From Betaproteobacteria bacterium UBA2293 (lineage in GTDB: Bacteria; Pseudomonadota; Gammaproteobacteria; Burkholderiales; Rhodocyclaceae), in the NCBI GenBank assembly GCA_002345845.1, contig DDWF01000201.1, forward strand, positions 8,819 through 28,654: 19,836 nucleotides of DNA, given 5' to 3'. Positions 1 through 8,261 of the stretch are shown here, one piece after another. The position numbers and the translations under genes are program-made. Below the pieces are notes generated by a model. It worked only from the letters and a program-made list of their open reading frames with translations, was not told where the DNA came from and made no database searches. Each line of letters begins with the position of its first letter. Position 1 is the stretch's first letter.

Positions 1-1173
1 CAGCAGGTTGGTCTGATCGGCGATGCCCTTGATGACGGCGGTGATGCGCGAAATTTCCGCTGATTGCTGGCCGAGGCGCTCGACCTGGGCGGCCGAACCT
101 TTGACCGTAGCTGCCAGTGCCAGAATGGTCCGGCTGGCGTTGGCAGACAGTTTGGCGCCCTGCTCGGATAGGCTGGCCGCTTCCGTGGCGGCGTCGTGGG
201 TCGAGCCGGCGTGCGCCGCGACTTCACCGATCGAGACGGTGATCTGCTCGATGCCGGCAGCCGCCGAGGCGGTGGCGTCGCTCTGTACGCGTGCCGATTC
301 GCGGACGTTGCCGACGCCCTGGCGAACCTCGACGGCGACCCGGTGCACCTGGCCGGCGGTGTCGGCCATGCCTTGCACGGTTGACTGGAAGGACGAGATC
401 ATCCGGTCGACATTGTCGACCAGCCGGCCGAGCAGGTCGCTACGCGGCGTCTCGACGCGCTGGCGCAGGTCGCCGCTGCCCAGCATTTTTTCCAGGGCGA
501 GAAAGGTGCCGTCCAGATCGGCCTTCAGGCGCGGTGTGAAGGCCAGCAGGAAGTACAGGCTGAGCAGCAGGCCGATGCCGCCGCCGACCTGCAGCAGGAT
601 GGCGGTGCTGGCGCCGGGCTGACTGCTGGTGAACAGCAGGGCGCCAGCGAGCAGGCTGCCGAGGATGCCCATCAGCGGTAACTGACAGCCGAGATCGGCG
701 AAGCAGTCGAGTAGCGAGCGGCGAGCCCGGACGGCGCGCCCGTGACGCACGGCGAGGCGGCTGTCACCGTTACGGATGCGCTGATAGACCGCGGCGGCAG
801 CGCGGATCTCCTCGGCGCTGGGGGCGGTGCGGATCGACTGGTAGCCGACGATCTGGCCGTTTTCGCGGATCGGCGAGGCATTGGCGACGACCCAGTAATA
901 GCCACCATCCTGGCGCCGGTTCTTGACCACGCCGCGCCACGGTCGGCCGGCCTTGAGGTCGCGCCACATATCGGCAAAGGCTTCTGCCGGCATGTCCGGG
1001 TGGCGAACCAGATTGTGGTTCTGGCCGAGCATTTCCTCGCGCTGGTAGCCGCTGATGTCGGCGAAGGCCTGATTGGCTTCGCTGATCACGCCCTGCAGGT
1101 CGGTGCGGGAGTAGATGAACTGACCTTCCGGCAAAAGGGTTTGCCGGTCATTCACGGGCTGGTTGTTGCGCAT
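1..1173 (-). CDS. aer: Aer-like aerotaxis receptor: PAS domain methyl-accepting chemotaxis protein (3' end outside window)
   Basis: This is a membrane redox/oxygen taxis receptor that would signal through CheA/CheW. The start is taken at ATG 1173; 391 codons are present and the reading frame is still open at position 1. The N-terminal PAS (about residues 15-125) carries the Aer hallmarks SRTDLQG, NHNLVRHPDMP and VKNRRQDGGYYWV, which match the FAD-binding PAS of E. coli Aer. Two hydrophobic stretches follow (around residues 165-215), then a HAMP-like linker and the first part of a methyl-accepting signalling domain, ending at ADQTNLL. The conserved hairpin tip of the signalling domain lies outside the window. 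It begins 28 bp after the stop of the upstream c-di-GMP gene on the same strand, so the two may be co-transcribed. No strong Shine-Dalgarno sequence is visible. FAD binding is inferred from the family. Confidence 0.9.
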   Translation of the reverse strand, partial: MRNNQPVNDRQTLLPEGQFIYSRTDLQGVISEANQAFADISGYQREEMLGQNHNLVRHPDMPAEAFADMWRDLKAGRPWRGVVKNRRQDGGYYWVVANASPIRENGQIVGYQSIRTAPSAEEIRAAAAVYQRIRNGDSRLAVRHGRAVRARRSLLDCFADLGCQLPLMGILGSLLAGALLFTSSQPGASTAILLQVGGGIGLLLSLYFLLAFTPRLKADLDGTFLALEKMLGSGDLRQRVETPRSDLLGRLVDNVDRMISSFQSTVQGMADTAGQVHRVAVEVRQGVGNVRESARVQSDATASAAAGIEQITVSIGEVAAHAGSTHDAATEAASLSEQGAKLSANASRTILALAATVKGSAAQVERLGQQSAEISRITAVIKGIADQTNLL

Positions 1174-1201
1174 GGGGTGTTTTTGGTGAAGCGGTTGGAA
1201 T

Positions 1202-3688
1202 TCAGGCGGCGGCCCACAGTTCGACGGTACCCAGATCGGCCATCGGCGGATTATTGCGGATGAAGGTTTCCGCCTGGTCGGCCGGCAATGGCTTGCTGAT
1301 CAGATAGCCCTGGACTTTTTCGCAGCCGATGCTGAGCAGGAACTTGAGCTGCGCTTCCGTCTCGACGCCTTCGGCGACGACCTCCAGGCCGAGCTTGTGG
1401 GCGAGCAGCACGGTGACGTCGCAGATGTCGGCGTCGTTGGGATCGGATTCGATGTCCTTGACGAAGGAACGGTCGATCTTCAGCGTGTTGATCGGCAGCA
1501 GCTTCAGGTAGGCCAGCGACGAGTAGCCGGTGCCGAAATCGTCGATCGACAAGGTCAGGCCGCTGTTGCTCATGGTCTTCATGACGCTGATCGATTCGTC
1601 CGGCGAGGCCATTGACATCGACTCGGTGACTTCCAGGTCGAGCAGACCGGCGCTCAGGCGGTACTGCGCCAGCAGTTCGTGGATGCGGGCCGGCAGCGTC
1701 TTGTCGAGGAACTGGCCAGTGCTCAGATTGATCGACATGCGGATATGGGCAATGCCTTTGTCTTGCCAGAGCCGCAACTGCCGACAGGCTTCCTGCAGCA
1801 CCCAGTCGCCGATGCTGGCGATCATGCCGCTTTCCTCGGCGATCGGAATGAAGTCGCCCGGTGGCACCAGGCCACGAATCGGGTGGCGCCAGCGGATCAG
1901 GGCTTCGACACCGACGATGGTGCCGCTGCGCAGGTCGAGTTGCGGTTGGTAGTGCAATTCGAATTCGTCGCGTTCGAGCGCCAGACGCAGGTCGGATTCG
2001 ATGTTCATGCGCCGCGTCGTGGCGACGTTCATGTCCTCGGTAAAAAACTGGTAGTTGCCGCGTCCCTTGGCCTTGGCGTGGTACATGGCAACGTCGGCGT
2101 TCTTCAGCAGGTCGCTGATGTCGCCGCCATCTTCCGGGAACAGGCAGATGCCGATGCTCGGTGTGGTGCGTTGCTCCTGACCGCTGATCAGGTAGGGGCG
2201 GGAGATCTCGCGGGCGATCTTGTCGGCCAGGTGGGCGGCGTCGTCCGGCGAGCCGATGCCGGGCAGGGCGACGACGAATTCATCGCCGCCCAGGCGGGCG
2301 ACGATATCGCTCTCGCGGACGGCGCCGAGAAGGCGGCGGGCAACCTCGACCAGCAGTTCGTCGCCGGCATGGTGGCCGAGCGTGTCGTTGATCGTCTTGA
2401 AGCGGTCAAGGTCGATCAGCATCAGCGCCAACTGCATTCGGTTGCGTCGGCAGAAGGCTACTGCCTGCTCGAGTTTTTCGTTCAGGCTGAAGCGGTTGGG
2501 CAGGTTGGTCAGCGTGTCGTGGTGCGCCAGGTGGCGGATGCGCTCCTGCGTTGCCTTGAGTTCGGAAATGTCGATGAAGCTGCCGATGTGGTTGCGGATG
2601 TTGCCCTGTTCGTCGCGCACCAGCGAAACCGACAGCCATTTCGGATAGGCTTCGCCATTCTTGCGCCGGTCCCACAATTCACCCTGCCAGGCGCCGTCGC
2701 GGTGCAGGCTGGCCCACATTTCGGTAAACACTTCGCGCGGTGTATTGCCGGCCGACAGCAGGCGGGGGTTCTGGCCGAGGACTTCCTCGGGTTGGTAGCC
2801 AGTGAGCTGGGTGAAGGCTGAATTGGTGGCGACGATGCGGTTTTCCGCATCGGTGACGATGATCGCCTCGTTGCTGTTGGAAAAGACCATGGCCAGCAGG
2901 CGCAGATGTTCTTCTGTCTGCTTGCGTTCGGAGATGTCCTGGACCGTGCCTTCGTAGCAAATGAACTGGCCCTGCGCGTCCCTTACGGCATGGGCATTTT
3001 CCGATATCCACAGGCGCGAGCCGTCGCGCCGGACGACTTCCGACTCGAAGTTGCGCACCTCGCCCGCAGCTTCGATCAGACGGAGGAAATCATCACGACG
3101 GCCGGGTTGGACATAGAGCCGGCGCTCGATATCGGCCAGGTCGGTGATCAGTTCGTCGGCGCTGCCGTAGCCGTAAAGGCGGGCGAGTGCCGGATTGGCG
3201 GCCAGGTAGCGGCCGTCACGCGTCGACTGGAAGATGCCCTCGGAAGCGTGCTCGAAGATATGGCGATAGCGCATCTCGGCCTGTTCGAGAGCATCCAGCG
3301 TCGTCCGCCGGGTAGTGATGTCTTCGATGAAGCCTTCGATGACCAGCGTGCCCTGTTCGTCATCAATGGCGATGCCGCGTTCGGCAACCCATTTCATCTC
3401 GCCTGAAGGGCACAGGATGCGGTACTGCACGGTGAAGCGCTGGCCGGCACCGATGGCCTCCAGGATGGCCTGGCGAATACGGGGGCGATCTTCGGGATGG
3501 GTGATCGCTTCCCAGGTGATGCTGCCGCCGACCAAGGCGTTGGCTGAATGGCCGGTCAGTTCCTGGCAGCCCTCGCTGACGAAGATCATGCTCCAGTACG
3601 CATCGTTCAGGCAGCGATAGGCCATGCCTTCCAGGTTGCGGACCAGGGTGTCGAGGACGCGTGAATGATTGACGGCGGCAGTAGTCAT
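1202..3688 (-). CDS. PAS-PAS-PAS-GGDEF-EAL cyclic di-GMP signalling protein
   Basis: This is a cytoplasmic sensor likely able both to make and to degrade c-di-GMP. From ATG 3688 it is 828 residues. Three PAS/PAC modules occupy about residues 10-375, each ending in a typical PAC tail (EDIT, QDIS, IDIS). The GGDEF domain has an intact GGDEF at 467-471, and an RxxD motif (RESD from residue 458) sits five residues before it, which is the layout of an inhibitory c-di-GMP site. The EAL domain has EAL at 595-597, DDFGTGYSSL and EVVAEGVET, so phosphodiesterase residues also look intact. No transmembrane segment is evident. The start is uncertain: in-frame ATGs at 3769 and 3790 are also open, none has a good ribosome site, and the frame extends to 3916. 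It precedes the Aer-like receptor on the same strand, so both may respond to redox or energy state. Confidence 0.93.
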   Translation of the reverse strand: MTTAAVNHSRVLDTLVRNLEGMAYRCLNDAYWSMIFVSEGCQELTGHSANALVGGSITWEAITHPEDRPRIRQAILEAIGAGQRFTVQYRILCPSGEMKWVAERGIAIDDEQGTLVIEGFIEDITTRRTTLDALEQAEMRYRHIFEHASEGIFQSTRDGRYLAANPALARLYGYGSADELITDLADIERRLYVQPGRRDDFLRLIEAAGEVRNFESEVVRRDGSRLWISENAHAVRDAQGQFICYEGTVQDISERKQTEEHLRLLAMVFSNSNEAIIVTDAENRIVATNSAFTQLTGYQPEEVLGQNPRLLSAGNTPREVFTEMWASLHRDGAWQGELWDRRKNGEAYPKWLSVSLVRDEQGNIRNHIGSFIDISELKATQERIRHLAHHDTLTNLPNRFSLNEKLEQAVAFCRRNRMQLALMLIDLDRFKTINDTLGHHAGDELLVEVARRLLGAVRESDIVARLGGDEFVVALPGIGSPDDAAHLADKIAREISRPYLISGQEQRTTPSIGICLFPEDGGDISDLLKNADVAMYHAKAKGRGNYQFFTEDMNVATTRRMNIESDLRLALERDEFELHYQPQLDLRSGTIVGVEALIRWRHPIRGLVPPGDFIPIAEESGMIASIGDWVLQEACRQLRLWQDKGIAHIRMSINLSTGQFLDKTLPARIHELLAQYRLSAGLLDLEVTESMSMASPDESISVMKTMSNSGLTLSIDDFGTGYSSLAYLKLLPINTLKIDRSFVKDIESDPNDADICDVTVLLAHKLGLEVVAEGVETEAQLKFLLSIGCEKVQGYLISKPLPADQAETFIRNNPPMADLGTVELWAAA

Positions 3689-3877
3689 GCTGCTTGCTGA
3701 GACGGGAGGTCGGTGAGGCACGGAAATAGCGGTGTTCAGTGTTGGAAAGTCGACATCAGCAATTTGCATACCCGAGGAAAATCCCGTCATTTGGCCGCAT
3801 TTCAGCGCTCGTCTGGTGCGTTTGGTATGGCGCCGCACCGCTGTGGTGCGCTCGCCTGTGTGCTTGTACGATACGGC

Positions 3878-3883
3878 TACAAT
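3878..3883 (+). promoter_or_regulatory. Possible -10 element for the S4-domain gene
   Basis: TACAAT lies 44 bp before the ATG of the S4-domain gene, in the divergent gap after the c-di-GMP gene. No convincing -35 hexamer is seen at the usual spacing, so this is only a candidate. Confidence 0.3.
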
Positions 3884-3927
3884 GACGTCCTTGCCCAAGG
3901 GCTCAAGGACCATCATCAGGAGTTTTC

Positions 3928-4143
3928 ATGGCCATCTGCTTTGCCGTGCGCGGCGACTACATCCAGCTTGATCAATTACTCAAGGCGACCGGCTTGTGCG
4001 AGTCGGGCGGGGCCGCCCACGCGGCCATCGCGTCTGCGCAGGTCAGCGTCGACGGGGCGGTGGACAACCGCAAGCGGGCCAAGCTGCGCCCGGGGCAGAC
4101 GGTTACCTTCGCCGGTGAAACGGTCGAACTGATCGCGGAATAA
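3928..4143 (+). CDS. Small S4-domain RNA-binding protein (YbcJ-like)
   Basis: This 71-residue protein is essentially one S4 RNA-binding fold. Motifs typical of the fold are visible: YIQLDQLLKATGLCESGG, then AHAAIASAQVSVDGAV and KRAKLRPGQTVTF. The length and layout fit the YbcJ-type family of stand-alone S4 proteins, thought to bind structured RNA and linked to ribosome or tRNA metabolism; the exact target is not known to me. An AGGAG (3918-3922) sits five bases before the ATG, which fixes the start. It is monocistronic here, divergent from the c-di-GMP gene and convergent with the small unknown gene at 4155-4397. Confidence 0.85.
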   Translation: MAICFAVRGDYIQLDQLLKATGLCESGGAAHAAIASAQVSVDGAVDNRKRAKLRPGQTVTFAGETVELIAE

Positions 4144-4154
4144 GCCGCCGCTGC

Positions 4155-4397
4155 CTAGTCGCGGATACGATCAAGGACTTCGGCTGACCGTTCGTTACCG
4201 GCGACGCCGCCCGCTGCCAGGGCTGGCTTGTCAGTGCCGCCGAAATAGGCGAGCCATTCCGTCTCCGAGACTTCGTACTCGTCAAGTTCCGGTATCCGCC
4301 GCTCGGTTCGCCGGCGCCGGTCCTTCCAGCCGCTGGGTGGGCCGACCTCATCCTGACGCCGGTCGGCGCAATCACGACGCTCAAATTTGTTGCTCAT
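4155..4397 (-). CDS. Small arginine-rich hypothetical protein
   Basis: I do not recognise this 80-residue protein. It has a strongly basic first half with repeated acid/arginine runs (ERRDCADRR, DRRRRTERR) and a more acidic second half (ELDEYEVSETEWLAYFGG). There is no signal peptide or membrane segment. A GGGGG ribosome-site-like run lies about six bases upstream of the ATG at 4397, supporting a genuine gene. It is convergent with the S4 gene (11-bp gap) and divergent from the TDT transporter. It is probably soluble and may bind nucleic acid, but that rests on charge only. Confidence 0.6.
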   Translation of the reverse strand: MSNKFERRDCADRRQDEVGPPSGWKDRRRRTERRIPELDEYEVSETEWLAYFGGTDKPALAAGGVAGNERSAEVLDRIRD

Positions 4398-4530
4398 ATG
4401 GACCCCCTGTTTTTATGGCATCGGTGGCGGCCGAATAGCTTGATTACTTTGATCGGGTGCCTGCTGTTTGGTTCAGCGGCAACGGGGGGCATCGCATAAA
4501 ATCAGCTCCTGCTTATTTTCATTGCCCGCC

Positions 4531-5571
4531 ATGAGCTATCCGCGCTTTTCCGACATCTCGCGTAATTTTGCCCCGGGCTGGTTCGCCGCCGTCATGGGCA
4601 GCGGCGTGCTGGCCCTGACCACCGCTACGCTGGCCGCTTATTGGCCGCCGCTGTCGCTGGCTGCGACAGTGCTGCACTGGTTTACTACCGTGCTTTTCCT
4701 ATTGTTGGCGCTGCCCTGGGTTTATCAGTGGCTGCGTTTCCGCCCGCAAGCCCTGCAGATTCTGGCTCATCCGGTACAAGGCAGTTTTTATCCGACATTC
4801 TCCATCGCCCTGCTGGTACTGGCGGCTCAGTGGCTGTTCCTGGGCGACTGCCTGCCGCTGGCACTGACTTTCTGGTGGCTGGGAGTGGGCGTGCATTTCG
4901 TCTTCAGTCTGGCTGTGTTGTTCCTGGTTTTTAGTGGCGAGCAGGTCGGGCTTGAGCATGTGACACCGGCCAATTTCATTCCGGCAGTCGGCCTCGTGGT
5001 CATGCCGCTAGCCGGCGGGCCCTTGCTCGCCAACATGGACGGACTGGCACGCGATCTGGCGCTGCTGGCCAATGTCATCGGTTTTGGCGCCGGCTGCATG
5101 ATGTATCTGGCCCTGCTCGGTCTGACCTTCCAGCGCAAATACCTGCACAAGCCGGCGCAGGGTGTGCTCACGCCGACCATCTGGATCCACCTGGCACCAC
5201 TCGGCGTCATCCCGCTCAGTTTGCTCAATCTGAGCGAACACTTGCCGCTGGCTGCCGCGCACGATCTGGCCATGGTCGTGCTCGTGCTTTTCTGGGGCTT
5301 CGCTGTCTGGTGGCTGATCATGGCCTGCCTGCTTACCCTGGCCGCGCGTGCTGCCGGGCAGTTGCCGTTCGCCCTCTCCTGGTGGGGCTTCACCTTTCCC
5401 CTCGGCGCCTTCGTGGCGGCCAGCCTGCGCCTCCATCAGGCGCTTGGCTGGAACGGCGTTTTCACCATTGCCGTGGCTGCCTGGTTCCTGCTCGTCGGTC
5501 TGTGGTCGGTGACGCTGCTGCGCACCTTGCGCGGCGTGGCCAGCGGTGCAATTTTCCAACCGCCGCGCTGA
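4531..5571 (+). CDS. TDT family transporter (TehA/SLAC1-like membrane protein)
   Basis: This 346-residue inner-membrane protein has about ten hydrophobic segments. It opens with FAPGWFAAVMGSGVLAL, the typical first-helix signature of the tellurite-resistance/dicarboxylate transporter (TDT) family, and has a matching late-helix signature WWGFTFPLGAF. The family includes TehA, the Mae1 malate transporter and SLAC1-type anion channels, so a small anion such as nitrate, sulfite, chloride or a dicarboxylate is the likely substrate; the sequence does not decide which. The start at 4531 is chosen because the family signature begins shortly after; an in-frame ATG at 4468 would add 21 residues unlike the family. 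No clear Shine-Dalgarno is present. The hydrolase gene begins seven bases after its stop codon, so they form a likely two-gene operon. Confidence 0.85.
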   Translation: MSYPRFSDISRNFAPGWFAAVMGSGVLALTTATLAAYWPPLSLAATVLHWFTTVLFLLLALPWVYQWLRFRPQALQILAHPVQGSFYPTFSIALLVLAAQWLFLGDCLPLALTFWWLGVGVHFVFSLAVLFLVFSGEQVGLEHVTPANFIPAVGLVVMPLAGGPLLANMDGLARDLALLANVIGFGAGCMMYLALLGLTFQRKYLHKPAQGVLTPTIWIHLAPLGVIPLSLLNLSEHLPLAAAHDLAMVVLVLFWGFAVWWLIMACLLTLAARAAGQLPFALSWWGFTFPLGAFVAASLRLHQALGWNGVFTIAVAAWFLLVGLWSVTLLRTLRGVASGAIFQPPR

Positions 5572-5577
5572 GGTCGT

Positions 5578-6438
5578 GTGAACGTCTGGATATGGTCCTT
5601 GCCGCTCCTGGCTGTCGCCTGGGGTGGCGTGAATCTGGCGATCCGGCGCGGCCTGGCCCCCGAACGCGTCGTCGAACAGGCGACGCCGGAGGGCTTGCCG
5701 TGGCGCGAGGTGATGGTGCCGGGGACGAACGGCAAACAACTGTTCGGCTGGTTCATCCCGGCCGGCGAACGGGCGCCGGCGCTGGTCATCATCCATGGCT
5801 GGGGGGGCAATGCCGAGATGATGCTGCCGCTGGCGGCACCGCTGCATGCCGCCGGCTTTGCGCTGCTTCTGCTCGATGCCCGTTGCCACGGCCGCAGCGC
5901 CGACGACAGTTTTGCCTCGCTGCCACGTTTCGCCGAGGACATCGAAACCGGTTTGGACTGGCTCGCCGTACAGCCCGAGGTTGATGGTGGACGTCTGGGC
6001 ATCATCGGCCACTCGGTCGGCGCCGGTGCCGCCCTGCTGGTCGCCTCGCGGCGGCCGGGGCTGGGCGCGGTCGTCAGTCTGGCTGCCTTCGCTCACCCGG
6101 CGCTGATGATGCGGCGCTGGCTGGCGAGCAAGAATATTCCCCACTGGCCAGTCGGCGCTTACATCCTGGCTTATGTGCAGCGGGTCATCGGCTACCGTTT
6201 CGATGACATTGCTCCCTGCCGGACCATCGCCCACGTCCGGTGTCCGGTGCTGCTGGTGCACGGGCAGGACGACGCCACGGTACCGGCCGACGAGGCCCGG
6301 CAGATACAGGCGGCGGCGCTCGGGGATGTGGTCGAGCTGCTGGTGATACCGGGCAGCCACGACAACTATGGTGATGTCGGTCGGCAGATTGGCCGGCTGA
6401 GCGACTTCCTGCTGCGCACCCTGGGCCGGATGGGCTGA
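5578..6438 (+). CDS. Alpha/beta hydrolase (serine hydrolase)
   Basis: This 286-residue protein begins at GTG 5578; an AGG overlaps the end of the preceding gene just upstream. The N-terminus is hydrophobic (WIWSLPLLAVAWGGVNLAI), so it is probably membrane-anchored or exported. Alpha/beta-hydrolase features are clear: oxyanion-hole region HGWGGNAEMM, nucleophile elbow GHSVG with Ser146, acid residue in HGQDDATVP (Asp231 or Asp232) and His261 in GSHDNYGD. It resembles the broad BAAT/dienelactone-hydrolase-like and YqkD-type groups. The substrate is unknown. Its tight coupling with the TDT transporter suggests related function or simply shared transcription. The next gene downstream, ccoG, is convergent. 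Confidence 0.8.
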   Translation: MNVWIWSLPLLAVAWGGVNLAIRRGLAPERVVEQATPEGLPWREVMVPGTNGKQLFGWFIPAGERAPALVIIHGWGGNAEMMLPLAAPLHAAGFALLLLDARCHGRSADDSFASLPRFAEDIETGLDWLAVQPEVDGGRLGIIGHSVGAGAALLVASRRPGLGAVVSLAAFAHPALMMRRWLASKNIPHWPVGAYILAYVQRVIGYRFDDIAPCRTIAHVRCPVLLVHGQDDATVPADEARQIQAAALGDVVELLVIPGSHDNYGDVGRQIGRLSDFLLRTLGRMG

Positions 6439-6449
6439 TTCAGTAGACG

Positions 6450-6475
6450 AAAAAAAGCGGGAGACAAGCTCCCGC
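6450..6475 (-). terminator. Rho-independent terminator of ccoG
   Basis: On the minus strand GCGGGAG-CTTGT-CTCCCGC forms a 7-bp GC-rich stem with a 5-base loop, directly followed by seven T. It lies about 27 bp beyond the ccoG stop. The stem may also serve the convergent hydrolase, but the T run is only on the minus strand. Confidence 0.9.
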
Positions 6476-6501
6476 CAAGGCGGAGATAGAAGGGGCGTCG
6501 A

Positions 6502-7914
6502 TCAGGGCATCATGAAGGAGGCTTTTTCGCGAACTTTGACGTCGGGATTGGCCGTCGACACGATCTCGAAGTGAATCTGATTGGCGCCGCTCTTGCCGGC
6601 ATCCGGCGGGACGCGGACGATGGTGTTGAAGCCATGCAGCGAGGCAGCTGGTACGTCAACCTCGGTGGTGCCGTCGATTTCGACGCCCGGCAGGCCTTCG
6701 ACCGTGACCTTGTAGCGATGCGGCTGCTCCTCGGTATTCATGATCTGCAGCATGTAGACATTCTCGATGCGGCCATCGTCGGCTTCGCGTGCCAGTGTCG
6801 AGCGGTCGCGGATGATGTCGACCTTGAGCGGAATGCGGTGCGCCAGGAACCAGACGGCCAGACCGGTGATGAAGACGAGGATGACCGTATACAGGATGAT
6901 GCGCGGGCGGATGATGTGGCTGAGGATTTCCTTGGCGTTCAGGTGCTTGGTCATCGCCGTTTCGGTCGAGTAACGCACCAGGCCGCGCGGCAGGCCAACC
7001 TTGTCCATGACCTGGTCGCAGATGTCGACACAGGCGGCACAGCCGATGCACTCGTACTGCAGACCGTTGCGGATGTCGATGCCGGTCGGGCAGACCTGCA
7101 CGCAGAGACCGCAGTCGATACAGTCGCCGAGACCGGCCGCCTTGGCATCGACGCCCTTCTTGCGGGCGCCGCGCGTTTCGCCGCGTTCCTCATCGTAGGA
7201 GATGATCAGCGTGTCCGGGTCGAACATGACGCTCTGGAAACGCGCATACGGGCACATGTGCTTGCACACCTGCTCCCGCATGTAGCCGGCCATCAGGTAG
7301 GTGAAGCCGCCGTAGAAGAAGATCCAGAAGATCTCCCAGCCGCCGAGATTGCCGGTGCGCACGGAAACCATCAGTTCGCTGACCGGGGTGAAGTAGCAGA
7401 CCAGGGTGAAGCCCGTCCACAAAGAGAGCAGGCCCCAGAGCAGATGCTTGCTCGCCTTGACGCGCCACCAGGCGCCATCGCGTGGACCCTTGTCGCGCTT
7501 GATGCGGACATTGCGCTCGCCTTCAACCCAGTTTTCGATCCACATGAACATCTGCGTATAGACCGTCTGCGGGCAGGCGTAGCCGCAGAAAAGGCGGCCG
7601 GCGATGGCGGTGACCAGGAACAGGGCGTAGGCGGAAACAATCAACAGGGCGGTCAGGTAAATGATGTCCTGTGGCCAGAAGATGACGCCAAAAATATAGA
7701 ACTTGCGTTCGACCAGATGCAGAAGCACGGCCTGACGGTCGTTCCACTGCAGCCAGGGGGTGACGTAGAAGATGATCTGGGTAAGGATGACCAGCGCGAT
7801 GCGCCAGTTGTCGAAATAGCCGCGGACGCGCTTGGCGTAGATGATCTTGTGCTTCTCGTAGAAGGATACCGGGGCGGGAGTTTGTTGCTGTGGCGTGCTG
7901 TCGGGCTGGCTCAT
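6502..7914 (-). CDS. ccoG: Cytochrome c oxidase accessory protein CcoG (RdxA/FixG)
   Basis: CcoG is an inner-membrane polyferredoxin needed for maturation of cbb3-type cytochrome oxidase; the family has been reported to reduce Cu(II) for copper delivery. The 470-residue protein has the expected order: several N-terminal membrane helices, the first cysteine motif CGYACPQTVY, a second CKHMCPYARFQ, and a double [4Fe-4S] ferredoxin region from about residue 263 (CIDCGLCVQVCP, then CIGCAACVDICD). One more membrane helix follows around residue 340, and then a periplasmic immunoglobulin-like C-terminal domain. The start at 7914 is the family start. No ccoNOQP structural genes are in the window; the hydrolase side is convergent. 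A sigma-54 activator gene is divergent across a 347-bp gap. Confidence 0.95.
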   Translation of the reverse strand: MSQPDSTPQQQTPAPVSFYEKHKIIYAKRVRGYFDNWRIALVILTQIIFYVTPWLQWNDRQAVLLHLVERKFYIFGVIFWPQDIIYLTALLIVSAYALFLVTAIAGRLFCGYACPQTVYTQMFMWIENWVEGERNVRIKRDKGPRDGAWWRVKASKHLLWGLLSLWTGFTLVCYFTPVSELMVSVRTGNLGGWEIFWIFFYGGFTYLMAGYMREQVCKHMCPYARFQSVMFDPDTLIISYDEERGETRGARKKGVDAKAAGLGDCIDCGLCVQVCPTGIDIRNGLQYECIGCAACVDICDQVMDKVGLPRGLVRYSTETAMTKHLNAKEILSHIIRPRIILYTVILVFITGLAVWFLAHRIPLKVDIIRDRSTLAREADDGRIENVYMLQIMNTEEQPHRYKVTVEGLPGVEIDGTTEVDVPAASLHGFNTIVRVPPDAGKSGANQIHFEIVSTANPDVKVREKASFMMP

Positions 7915-8261
7915 TGATTCTCGGCGTCGGTCGGATTGATTGGCGGAAACCGGGAGGACGATCTCCGGCGGCGGTCTGGCTGCATCAAGCAGGCCTGCGG
8001 GGCGAACTCAAAGGGGGAATGCCTCCAGACTGCATGTCGGTCGATTACCTTTAGCCCGAAAACGAATCGGAAAGCGCTGTGGACTGAAGGTTGTCTCCGG
8101 TTTCCAGATTATCTATTAACAAGATGTGTGCCTGCCTGGCTAATTTTAGCCCTTCCTTATAAATCAGTGAATTGGCGTTTGTAATTACCGGGTATTCTGC
8201 CCGGCTACAGAATTGTGTGCCATTATTGGCAAATCGCCGTGACCAATTTGACAATTCCGAC
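7915..8261. other. Divergent intergenic region between ccoG and the first sigma-54 activator
   Basis: This 347-bp stretch has no convincing gene. Its right half is AT-richer than the surroundings. It holds three inverted repeats: GGCTAA-TT-TTAGCC at 8138-8151, CCGGG-N7-CCCGG at 8188-8204 and TGCCA-TTAT-TGGCA at 8218-8231. A TATAAA at 8158-8163 could be a -10 box for the activator gene. On the minus strand, toward ccoG, GG-N10-GC occurs at 7982-7995 but fits the sigma-54 consensus poorly. I find no TTGAT-N4-ATCAA FNR-type site. Confidence 0.6.
8218..8231. promoter_or_regulatory. Palindrome TGCCA-N4-TGGCA upstream of the first activator
   Basis: A perfect 5-bp inverted repeat with a 4-bp spacer, centred 37 bp before the ATG at 8262. 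A similar TGCCA-N2-TGGCA lies at 19276-19287 upstream of the paralogous activator, which hints at a shared autoregulatory site. The short arms mean chance occurrence is possible. Confidence 0.3.

Noticed and set aside
1679..2821. Open frame of 380 codons on the plus strand across the GGDEF-EAL gene
   Set aside because: Antisense shadow of a gene with intact GGDEF and EAL domains; no ribosome site and no recognisable protein.
4531..5571. Calling the TDT protein a tellurite-resistance gene tehA
   Set aside because: Family membership is clear, but no tehB or other tellurite gene is adjacent and TDT substrates vary, so no symbol is given.
5008..6360. Open frame of 450 codons on the minus strand across the TDT transporter and hydrolase
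   Set aside because: It spans two real genes in antisense and reads as low-complexity Gln/Arg/Gly-rich sequence.
6571..7917. Long open frame (448 codons) on the plus strand across ccoG
   Set aside because: Antisense shadow of ccoG; the translation is rich in Asp, Val and Ala without domain motifs.
7982..7995. GG-N10-GC on the minus strand upstream of ccoG as a sigma-54 promoter
   Set aside because: Only the invariant dinucleotides and a few other bases match; much weaker than the site before cydP, so not listed as a feature.
7936..8184. Open frame of 82 codons in the gap upstream of the first activator
   Set aside because: No ribosome site, poor codon bias and it covers the palindromes; regarded as non-coding.
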